A stretch of 12,407 bases of DNA from Pseudomonadota bacterium (lineage in GTDB: Bacteria; Myxococcota; UBA9042; PHBI01): NCBI GenBank assembly GCA_005772945.1, contig SXIE01000212.1, forward strand, positions 1 through 12,407, written 5' to 3'. Of this stretch, positions 6,220-12,407 are shown piece by piece. The notes under the pieces were generated by a model. It worked only from the letters and a program-made list of their open reading frames with translations. It was not told the origin of the DNA and searched no databases. Both the position numbers and the translations under genes were made by a program. Position 1 is the first letter of the stretch. The number at the start of each line of letters is the position of its first letter.

Positions 6220-7767
6220 ATGATTGGACAGCAGCAGCGCGACACCAAACGGACCTCGAAGACCGACCGCGCCGCCGAGCCGGGCGCCGCCGCGGGCCGC
6301 GCGATCCAGATGAAGAAGTCGCTGGCCGGCAAGCCGTACGACGAACAGGTCGCGATGCTGTCGCCTGCGGGTGCCGCCGCGCCCGTTCAGATGGATGGTG
6401 CGACCGGGGGCGCGAAGACGGAGGCGCCGACACCGGCCCCCGTCGCGGAAAAGAAGGACGGCGAGGCTCCGGCCGGCGAGGCCCCCACGGCCCCGGCCCC
6501 CGATGCGAACACGGCCGCCGAGCCGCCCGCCGTGACGCCCTATGCCTACGGCGCGGCCGAGCTCAAGACGCTGGTCGATGACAAGCTCGAGGACGCGAGC
6601 GCCGAGGGACGCGCGGACCTCGGCAAGCGCTGGGTGAAATACGGAGTCGAGTGCAGCCGGGCCGCCGCGAGCGCCCAGGTCAAGGCCGGCGTGTTTACGG
6701 CATTCGAGACCGAGGCACAGCTCGAGGGCGCGATCGCGGCGACCTTCCCCGATTTCGGCCAGGCGGGCCTCGATGCCGCCGAGGTCCGCTCGGACTGGCT
6801 CGTGAAGGCGATCGGCGCCTACCTCGCGGGCGCGCCAGTAGCACAGGCGGCACTTAGAGCAGACAAGGGCCCGGCCCAGGGGGCGGACGACAAGTCGGCG
6901 ACCGTCACGGCGGACTTCATCAAGCAGCTCGAAGCGCTCGAGGCCGCGGTCAAAGGCGCCTTCCCGGACAGCAGCGCTGCGGCGGTGAAGGAGCTGACGG
7001 TGCGTCGCGAGCTCTTCAAGATGTTTGCCGAGCACCACGACAAGAACAACACCCAGAGCGGCATCGGCACCAACCAATCGAACGTCAAGGCGAAGGTCGA
7101 GAGCAAGGTGACCTCGTGCAACGCCTACCAGAGCAAGCTGCTCGGCGAAGCCTTCGGCAAGGCCGACGCCGGCTCGAAACAGGCGGGCGGCGAGGGTGTC
7201 TCGATCAAGGCGACCAAGCAGTACGGCTGGGACATGAAGGCGAAGAAAACGACCATCGGCGCGCCGAAGAAGGCGTTCGGCTTCTTCGACAACCTCGGGC
7301 GCGCGGCGAAGGAAGCAGGCGCCTGGACAGCCGGTGCGGCGGGCCTCACGCCGAAGGCCGGCGACATGTACGTGCTCGCCAAGGGCGGCTCGATCTCCCA
7401 TATCGGCTTCTTCAAGTTCAGCGAGCCGACGAACGACCCGAAGTTCGACGTTTGGCACACGTTCGACGGCGGCCAGCCCGCCGGCCAGCCGATGTCGGGC
7501 GAGATCGCCGGCGCCGTAAAGACCGTGCGCGACGGGGCGCTCAACAACGTGAAGCGCGTCTACGCCAAGGCCGACAACACCGCGGTCATCCCCGATCCCG
7601 CGCGCCTCGCGACGCTGCGCGGCGAAACGGAAGAGCCCTCGAGCGACGAGAAGCAGCCGAAGAAGAAGGTGCAGATCAACCAAGACGGCGAGCTCCGCAC
7701 CGTCGCGGGCATCATCGACATCGGCAAGCTCATCGAGGCCGACAAGGCGGCGGCCGCCAAGCCCTGA
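6220..7767 (+). CDS. Putative papain-fold (NlpC/P60 or CHAP-like) hydrolase with injection-system-like N-terminal leader
   Basis: This 515-residue protein has no Sec, Tat or lipoprotein signal. Its polar start leads into a short motif block (28-60) with IQMKKSLAG, PYDEQVAMLSP and PVQMDG. An Ala/Pro/Glu linker (about 61-105) and a helical region (about 106-290) follow. The C-terminal part shows the order of an NlpC/P60 or CHAP cysteine hydrolase: VTSCNAYQ with candidate nucleophile Cys300, KAGDMYVL, then SHIGFF with His394 and DVWHTFDGG (Trp412, His413, Asp416). These enzymes usually cut peptidoglycan peptides. A Lys-rich tail (about 475-515) ends the protein. The VQM and YxxQV elements resemble N-termini I associate with DUF4157-type proteins linked to extracellular contractile injection systems; this is recall, not a search. 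No cognate immunity gene is evident beside it. A weak AGG lies eight bases before the ATG. An intracellular or structural role remains possible. Confidence 0.62.
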   Translation: MIGQQQRDTKRTSKTDRAAEPGAAAGRAIQMKKSLAGKPYDEQVAMLSPAGAAAPVQMDGATGGAKTEAPTPAPVAEKKDGEAPAGEAPTAPAPDANTAAEPPAVTPYAYGAAELKTLVDDKLEDASAEGRADLGKRWVKYGVECSRAAASAQVKAGVFTAFETEAQLEGAIAATFPDFGQAGLDAAEVRSDWLVKAIGAYLAGAPVAQAALRADKGPAQGADDKSATVTADFIKQLEALEAAVKGAFPDSSAAAVKELTVRRELFKMFAEHHDKNNTQSGIGTNQSNVKAKVESKVTSCNAYQSKLLGEAFGKADAGSKQAGGEGVSIKATKQYGWDMKAKKTTIGAPKKAFGFFDNLGRAAKEAGAWTAGAAGLTPKAGDMYVLAKGGSISHIGFFKFSEPTNDPKFDVWHTFDGGQPAGQPMSGEIAGAVKTVRDGALNNVKRVYAKADNTAVIPDPARLATLRGETEEPSSDEKQPKKKVQINQDGELRTVAGIIDIGKLIEADKAAAAKP

Positions 7768-7875
7768 CGGGACGCGTCCGCCAAACCTGTTTGAGCGACT
7801 GCGCTGCCGGCCTGCGTGGGACACGGAGCGCTGCGGGCCACTTATCAGCGAGCCAAGTCCGGGTTAGGTTTCCCC

Positions 7876-9216
7876 ATGGCCGAACACGCACCTGGGGACA
7901 CGCTCAAGCAACGCTATCGGCTCGACCAGATCATCGGCCGTGGCGGCTTCGCGGTGACCTGGCGGGCCCGCGACCTCCAGACGGGCAAGGACGTCGCGGT
8001 CAAGGAGCTCTCGATCCGCGCGGTCGAGCAGTGGCGTGCCATCGAGCTCTTCGAGCGCGAGGCGCGGGTCCTGCGCAATCTCCGGCACCCGCACATTCCG
8101 GCGTACGTCGACTTCATCTCGCCCAGCGGCGAGGCGGGGAGCGACGAGGCGTTCGTGCTCGTGCAGGAGCTGGCGCCGGGGCGTTCGCTCGCGGATCTGG
8201 TCACCTCTGGCTGGCGCGCCACCGAGGGCGACGCGAAAGCGATCGCGCGCCAGGTCCTCGAGACCCTCGTGTACCTGCACGCATTTTCGCCCCCGGTCGT
8301 CCACCGCGACATCAAGCCGCAGAACCTCCTTCAGGACGCGCACGGCGGGGTCATGCTCGTCGACTTCGGATCGGTCCGGGACACGCTGGCCACCGAGAGC
8401 GAGCTCGGATCGGTCGCCGGCACCTTCGGCTACATGGCGCCCGAGCAGTTCTCCGGGCGCGCGCTGCCGGCGTCCGACCTCTACGCCCTCGGCGCGACGC
8501 TCGTCCACGTCCTCTCGCACCGCGCCCCCGCAGAGCTGCCACAGCGCGAGCTGCGCCTCGACTTCCGCCCTTTCGTGCAGGTCTCGGACGGGTTCGCGCG
8601 CTTCCTCGAGCACCTGCTCGAGCCCGTTCCCGAGCGGCGCTTCGGCTCGGCGCGCGAGGCGCTCGCGGCACTCGACGGACCGACCGACGGCGCCAGCGTG
8701 CGTCTGGCGCCGTCAGTCTTCCGCCCCTACTCCAGCGCGTTGGTGGACGTGACGCTGCACGGCGACAGCCTCGTCGTCCAGACCCGTGCGGGCGTGGCGG
8801 GGGGCCTCGGCGGCGCCTTCAGCCTGGTCTTCGCGATCGCCTGGCTCGGCTTCACCGCGTTCTGGACCTCGATGGCGATCGGCATGGACGCGCCGATCTT
8901 CTTCCCGCTCTTCTCGATCCCGTTCTGGTTCGTCGGCGTGAACCTCGTGTGGAAGGGGCTGCGAACCGCCCTCGGCACGGCGCGTCTCGAGCTGTCACCG
9001 GCCGGGCTCGCGCTCGAGCGACGACTCGGCGGCCTGCGGACCAAGCGCATCACGGCCGCTTTGGACGACATCGTCGAGATCAGCGGCGACAAACAGGGGC
9101 GGGTCCAGCTCTTCACGCGCACACAGCATCTGCAGCTCCTCGAGCTCGCGCGCGGTGACACATGCGACGAGGTGAGCGCGCGGCTCGGTGATTTCCTGAC
9201 CCACCTCAAGGCCTGA
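7876..9216 (+). CDS. Bacterial Ser/Thr protein kinase with C-terminal membrane hairpin
   Basis: This is a 446-residue kinase with a complete catalytic set. The glycine loop is GRGGFAV (21-27), the ATP-anchoring lysine is Lys43 (VAVKEL) and the probable helix-C glutamate is Glu62. The catalytic loop is HRDIKPQN (His143, Asp145), the metal-binding motif is DFG (Asp163), and APEQF (Glu190) ends the activation segment. The kinase domain ends near residue 270. Two hydrophobic segments (about 307-335 and 341-362) follow, separated by a very short loop. The last 80 residues form a polar C-terminal domain, so both ends should be cytoplasmic and no extracellular sensor is present. ATG 7876 is chosen over GTG 7816 because kinases of this type begin a few residues before the RYRL strand, and AGG (7866-7868) is well placed; the GTG has no ribosome site. 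The gene lies 108 bp after the hydrolase gene. Substrates are unknown. Confidence 0.93.
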   Translation: MAEHAPGDTLKQRYRLDQIIGRGGFAVTWRARDLQTGKDVAVKELSIRAVEQWRAIELFEREARVLRNLRHPHIPAYVDFISPSGEAGSDEAFVLVQELAPGRSLADLVTSGWRATEGDAKAIARQVLETLVYLHAFSPPVVHRDIKPQNLLQDAHGGVMLVDFGSVRDTLATESELGSVAGTFGYMAPEQFSGRALPASDLYALGATLVHVLSHRAPAELPQRELRLDFRPFVQVSDGFARFLEHLLEPVPERRFGSAREALAALDGPTDGASVRLAPSVFRPYSSALVDVTLHGDSLVVQTRAGVAGGLGGAFSLVFAIAWLGFTAFWTSMAIGMDAPIFFPLFSIPFWFVGVNLVWKGLRTALGTARLELSPAGLALERRLGGLRTKRITAALDDIVEISGDKQGRVQLFTRTQHLQLLELARGDTCDEVSARLGDFLTHLKA

Positions 9217-9245
9217 GTACAGCGCCCCGAACGCGCCCTGTCAGC

Positions 9246-9279
9246 GGTCCGACCTCGCGCGCGTGCACTCGGTCGGACC
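9246..9279. terminator. Perfect 9-bp inverted repeat between convergent genes, probable terminator
   Basis: GGTCCGACC (9246-9254) and GGTCGGACC (9271-9279) are exact reverse complements with a 16-nt loop. They lie 30 bp after the kinase stop and 15 bp beyond the stop of the convergent secreted-protein gene. On the + strand a moderately pyrimidine-rich run follows (CTCTGTCTCGTTCT) rather than a pure T-tract. The position in the only gap between two convergent genes supports a transcription-ending role. Confidence 0.55.
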
Positions 9280-9294
9280 CGACTCTGTCTCGTT

Positions 9295-11451
9295 CTACCT
9301 GCTCTTGCCGATGCTCGACTGGGCCGCCGCCGCCACGATCGCGCTGCGCTGGGTCGAGGTCAGGTCGCCCTGCGACACGAGCACGCTCGTGAACGCCGCC
9401 ACGCAGGAGACATACGCACCGTGGTTCTTCCAGGTCGCCGTCGGCGAGCACGTCTGATCGACGCTGCATCCGTTCGTCTCCACGACGAGCGCACCGACCG
9501 GGGTCGCCGGGCAGGCGTCGGCGCCGTCGTTGACGCCGTCGCCATCGTCGTCTTGGTCGCACGCGTCGCCGAGGCCATCGCCGTCCGAGTCGAGCTGGCT
9601 CGCATACGCGACCTCGGGGCAGTTGTCGTTGTCGTCGGCCACGCCGTCGCCATCATTGTCGGCCTCGCAGGCGTTGCCGATCCCGTCCAGGTCGGTGTCC
9701 GCCTGGCTCGCGTTTGCGACCGCGGGGCAGTTGTCGTTCGACTCGCAGAGGCCGTCGCCGTCGGCGTCGTTGGCGACATCGCGCGGGCACGGATCGACGT
9801 CCGCGCACATCCCGTCGCCGTCGACATCGTCGGCCGCGTCGGCCGGGCAGGCGTCGTCGCTGTCGCACGCGCCGTCGCCGTCCCGATCGTTCAGGTAGTC
9901 GAGCGGGCAGCGGTCGGCGCTGTCGCAGGTTCCATCGCCGTCGCTGTCGTTGTTGGCATCGAGCGGGCAGACGTCGCAGCCGTCGGGAACCGTGTCGCCG
10001 TCCGTGTCGACGCGATCGTCGAACCCGGGGCACGTCTCGCGGTCGGCGCAGTCGCCGTCGCCGTCCGCGTCGTTGGCCGCGTCGAGCGGGCAGACATCGA
10101 CGTCGCCGCAGATGCCATCGCCGTCCGCATCATTGTACGCGTCGTTGGCGCAGAGGTCCTCGTCGCCGCAGCGGCCGTCCTGGTCGGCGTCGTTCTGGAC
10201 GTCGAGCGGGCACGCGTCGGCACTGTCGCACAGAGCGTCGCCGTCCGAGTCGTTGTAGAGGTCGTTCGGGCAGACGTCGCAGCCATCGGCGGCGCCGTCG
10301 GCATCGGCGTCGAGACGATCGTCCGATCCGGGGCAGCGATCGCCGTTCTCGCCGACGCCGTCGGCGTCGCTGTCAGCCGTCTCGGACGGGTCGCTCGGGA
10401 AGGCGTCGTCGACGTCGGGCACGCCGTCATGGTCGCTGTCGACGGGGCCGGGATCGGTCACGCACGCGTTCTGCGAGGCCTCGCTCCAACCGATCGTCGC
10501 GTTCTGGGTCGCGAAGCCGATGGCCTTCTTGCCCGACGCGGCGTCGGTCATGCTGTAGTAGTAGACGTAGCCGCTGTCGGTCTCGAGGAGGTCCCAGTGG
10601 TTCCAGCCGGGGCGCGCGCCGCTCGAGAGCGTGTACGGCGTCGCGGCTATGTCGATCGTCATCGCGGCGCCGTCGGGGGTGGTCGCGAGCGCGTAGGTCT
10701 TCGCGTTGGTCGCGTCGAATCCGTAGAAGCCCAGGACGATCGGGTCGGCGGCGAGGCCGAACTCGTCGCAGACCGCGGACGCGCCCTGGACGCCGTTGAC
10801 CGTCCAGGCCAGGCTGGTCGTCGGGGCGAGGCGCGCCACCGGGGCCGTCCAGCTGCTGCCGCCGTCGCTCGACTGAATGCCGTAGATGCTCTTGCCGAGC
10901 GTGTAATAGAGGTAGAGCACGCCGTCGAGCTGGGTGACCGAGGCGTCGCCGATGTTCGCCGTGCTGCCGCGATTGACGATCTGGGTCGCGGCGCCGAAGC
11001 GGATGCCGTCGGTCGAGGTCGCGTGCCCGATACCGCTGCTCGTCGCGGTGCTGCCGGTGAAAAAGAGGTGCCAGGTGGCGCCGTCGAAGTGGACCTCGGG
11101 GTGGGCGACCGAGCATCCATAGAAGGAACCGCTGCTCGCGGTGAAGACGGCCGAGCCCGATCGGGTCCAGGTGAGGCCGTCGGCGCTGGTCGCCATGCCG
11201 ATGCTCCAGGTCGAGCTGCAGCCGGCGATCGTGTTGACGGTCGTCTCGAAGTACATGCGGTACGCGGTCCCGCCGGCGCCGTCCGGGTACGCGACGATGC
11301 TCGGTGCGCCGACGCCGTTGAACGCAAAGCCGCTCGCGGCGGCCTTGAGGACGAGGCCTTGGTCGTAAACGGTGCCAGCGTGGGCGGCCAGCGGCGCCGA
11401 GGCGCAGAGGGCCGTGACGAGACAGCCGAGGAAGGAACGGGAAGAGGACAT
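9295..11451 (-). CDS. Secreted beta-propeller protein with thrombospondin type 3 repeats
   Basis: This is a 718-residue precursor with a Sec signal (1-25, cleaved after AHA). Residues about 27-330 form repeated strands with Asp-box-like turns (TSADGLTW, SSDGGSSW) and segments such as HPEVHFDG and WHLFFTGS. This is the look of a sialidase-like or GH43/GH32-like beta-propeller that may bind or cut glycans. Residues 338-651 hold about 16 thrombospondin type 3 units of D-x-D-x-D-G type, which bind calcium and form a rigid stalk. A C-terminal module (about 668-718) with WKNHGAYVSCV and SAIVAAAAQSSIGKSR follows; similar endings occur on other bacterial TSP3 proteins as I recall them. It could be a surface-attachment or sorting module. 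GGAG (complement of 11460-11463) eight bases before the ATG supports the start. Catalytic residues cannot be assigned with confidence, so a purely adhesive role is an alternative. Confidence 0.83.
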   Translation of the reverse strand: MSSSRSFLGCLVTALCASAPLAAHAGTVYDQGLVLKAAASGFAFNGVGAPSIVAYPDGAGGTAYRMYFETTVNTIAGCSSTWSIGMATSADGLTWTRSGSAVFTASSGSFYGCSVAHPEVHFDGATWHLFFTGSTATSSGIGHATSTDGIRFGAATQIVNRGSTANIGDASVTQLDGVLYLYYTLGKSIYGIQSSDGGSSWTAPVARLAPTTSLAWTVNGVQGASAVCDEFGLAADPIVLGFYGFDATNAKTYALATTPDGAAMTIDIAATPYTLSSGARPGWNHWDLLETDSGYVYYYSMTDAASGKKAIGFATQNATIGWSEASQNACVTDPGPVDSDHDGVPDVDDAFPSDPSETADSDADGVGENGDRCPGSDDRLDADADGAADGCDVCPNDLYNDSDGDALCDSADACPLDVQNDADQDGRCGDEDLCANDAYNDADGDGICGDVDVCPLDAANDADGDGDCADRETCPGFDDRVDTDGDTVPDGCDVCPLDANNDSDGDGTCDSADRCPLDYLNDRDGDGACDSDDACPADAADDVDGDGMCADVDPCPRDVANDADGDGLCESNDNCPAVANASQADTDLDGIGNACEADNDGDGVADDNDNCPEVAYASQLDSDGDGLGDACDQDDDGDGVNDGADACPATPVGALVVETNGCSVDQTCSPTATWKNHGAYVSCVAAFTSVLVSQGDLTSTQRSAIVAAAAQSSIGKSR
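9499..10440 (-). repeat. Tandem thrombospondin type 3 coding repeats, about 16 units
   Basis: About 16 degenerate units start with D-x-D-x-D-G and mostly carry a C-D-x-x-D-x-C-P core. The first twelve are about 20-23 residues (60-69 bp) each; four of the last five alternate between long (23) and short (13) units, as in classical TSP3 arrays. The DNA repeats GTCGCCGTC-like words throughout, which makes the opposite strand look open as well. Regular Cys pairs between units suggest disulfides along the stalk. Confidence 0.92.
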
Positions 11452-11567
11452 GGCGGAGGCTCCGGCGTGCAGGGTGGATGAGCGTGCGGCGCCAGGTCCC
11501 GGTGGGCAGGTTGCGTCGCGCCAGACCCATGTACCCCCGGAAGATCCCGCGAGTTCTTACGTCGGTC
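11452..11567. other. Intergenic gap between two minus-strand genes
   Basis: This 116-bp gap should hold the promoter of the secreted propeller gene, but I see no convincing -35/-10 pair. CTTACG occurs twice in direct orientation (11556-11561 and 11567-11572), the second overlapping the stop of the TPR gene. Nothing else stands out. Confidence 0.4.
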
Positions 11568-12407
11568 TTACGCTCGCCCGGACGAACCGTCGTCACCCCG
11601 GTCCGCAAGCGTCCGCGGGTGCGGCATGCCGAGCCGGATGGCCTCGGCGCGCGCGCGCTCCCGAAAGGCCTGCGCCTGATGGTCGTTCCCCTGAATGCGA
11701 TGGTGCGCGGCCTGCGCGAGAAGCAGGTACGCGCGACCGATCGGGAAGACGCGCGCGTGCCGTTCGAGGGCCTTGCGCGCGAGGAACGACAAACGTCCGA
11801 AGCGCGCTCCGTCGGCGGCCGCGCCCGCACGCTTCAAGCTCGCTTCCCACGCCGCCTGGAACGTCGTCACCAGGCTGGTCAGGCCCCGCAGAACCGAGAA
11901 CGACGCGGGCGGCGAACGCTCGACCAAGGCGAGGGTCGTCAGGCCTTCTCGCACAGCACGCGCGCGGTCGCCCTGGTGCCAACGCACCTCGGCCAAGAGG
12001 CCGTGCGTAAGCACGGCGCTCATCTGATCGCGGCTCGTGACGAGGATCCGTACGCAGGCCTCGAGGTGCGCCGCCGCGTCGTCGATGCGGCCGCGGTCCA
12101 GCAGGGAGGCGGCCTGACTGCTCTTGGCCCAAGCGTCGTACATGGGCGCGCCGATCTCGATGGCGGCGCTCTGGACGCGATCGAAGTGCACGTCGCTGGC
12201 CGCCAGCTCGCCCGCGTACTGGAGCCCGAGCGCATGCACCGTCGCGCACTCGACGACGCGCCGTCCGTGGCCGACGCGCTCGTAACCTGCGAGCAGCTCC
12301 GTGAAGGCCTCGCGCGCCTCGGCAAAACGCGCCTGCCCCACGCGCACGATCGACGCGAGCCTGAGCACGTCGAGGGAGGTCACGGGATCACCGAGCCGCT
12401 CGGCGAC
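11568..12407 (-). CDS. TPR-like helical protein, C-terminal part (5' end outside window)
   Basis: The frame stays open to the right edge, so the start is missing; GTG at 12383 is internal because AERLGDP just before it continues the helical repeat. The 279 visible residues form about six or seven antiparallel helix pairs of TPR character, for example RFAEAREAFTELLAGYERVG, LQYAGELAASDVHFDRVQ, LLDRGRIDDAAAHLEACV and VRWHQGDRARAVREGL. The chain ends with a helix, HQAQAFRERARAEAIRLGM, and a polar tail, GDDGSSGRA. This resembles the C-terminal arrays of large myxobacterial kinase or AAA-ATPase signalling proteins, where the repeats bind partners. No catalytic domain is in view, so the fusion partner is inference. 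Confidence 0.8.
   Translation of the reverse strand, partial: VAERLGDPVTSLDVLRLASIVRVGQARFAEAREAFTELLAGYERVGHGRRVVECATVHALGLQYAGELAASDVHFDRVQSAAIEIGAPMYDAWAKSSQAASLLDRGRIDDAAAHLEACVRILVTSRDQMSAVLTHGLLAEVRWHQGDRARAVREGLTTLALVERSPPASFSVLRGLTSLVTTFQAAWEASLKRAGAAADGARFGRLSFLARKALERHARVFPIGRAYLLLAQAAHHRIQGNDHQAQAFRERARAEAIRLGMPHPRTLADRGDDGSSGRA

Noticed and set aside
7770..7779. 10-bp palindrome GGACGCGTCC just after the hydrolase stop, considered as a terminator
   Set aside because: A self-complementary palindrome without a loop or T-tract makes a poor RNA hairpin and is common by chance in GC-rich DNA.
7816..7875. GTG at 7816 as start of the kinase
   Set aside because: It adds 20 residues unlike kinase N-termini and has no ribosome site upstream; ATG 7876 has AGG at seven bases.
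9421..11481. Long open frame (686 codons) on the + strand opposite the propeller/TSP3 gene
   Set aside because: It is antisense to a protein with a signal peptide, propeller motifs and TSP3 repeats. Its Val/Arg/Ala-rich composition is what the complement of Asp/Gly-rich codons yields, and no domain is visible.

Overview
The window looks like a chromosomal stretch from a GC-rich myxobacterium-like organism (Myxococcota / former Deltaproteobacteria). The evidence is the very high GC content, the strong G/C third-position bias, lipoproteins with long Thr/Asp or Glu/Val stalks, a class III cyclase, a Ser/Thr kinase of bacterial type with a membrane hairpin, and a secreted protein with thrombospondin type 3 repeats. 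No tRNA, rRNA, CRISPR array, insertion sequence or phage gene is visible. The assignment is by gene style only, and no species is claimed.

Layout, left to right. (1) The C-terminal part of a class III adenylate/guanylate cyclase enters from the left edge (1-579, +); its stop codon lies in the first copy of an 8-bp AT-rich tandem repeat (573-620). (2) A plausible sigma70-type promoter (652-680) leads to a lipoprotein resembling the pectin-acetylesterase/Notum-type alpha/beta hydrolases (711-2744, +). (3) It converges, with a 7-bp gap, on an 843-aa lipoprotein zinc metallopeptidase (2752-5283, -); the two stop codons form the arms of one hairpin. The peptidase has a Glu-Val stalk encoded by an in-frame hexanucleotide repeat. 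(4) Upstream of it on the same strand is a small secreted beta-barrel-like protein ending in Phe (5343-5969, -). (5) A 250-bp divergent intergenic region separates this from a 515-aa protein without a Sec signal (6220-7767, +). Its C-terminal half looks like a papain-fold (NlpC/P60 or CHAP-like) hydrolase, and its N-terminus resembles segments I associate with contractile-injection-system-linked proteins. (6) A membrane-hairpin Ser/Thr kinase follows (7876-9216, +), ending at a hairpin that may be a terminator shared with the next gene. (7) A 718-aa secreted protein (9295-11451, -) has an N-terminal beta-propeller, about 16 thrombospondin type 3 units and a compact conserved-looking C-terminal module. 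(8) The C-terminal part of a TPR-rich helical protein runs off the right edge (11568-12407, -).

The content is dominated by surface or exported proteins (esterase, metallopeptidase, outer-membrane barrel, propeller/TSP3 protein, candidate wall hydrolase) interspersed with signalling genes (cyclase, kinase, TPR regulator fragment). Most genes appear to be single transcription units; the only plausible operon is the barrel protein followed by the metallopeptidase, and even there a perfect TTGACA box sits between them. The most interesting candidate for a less-described system is the 6220-7767 protein: a likely cysteine hydrolase with no classical export signal and a distinctive N-terminal leader.
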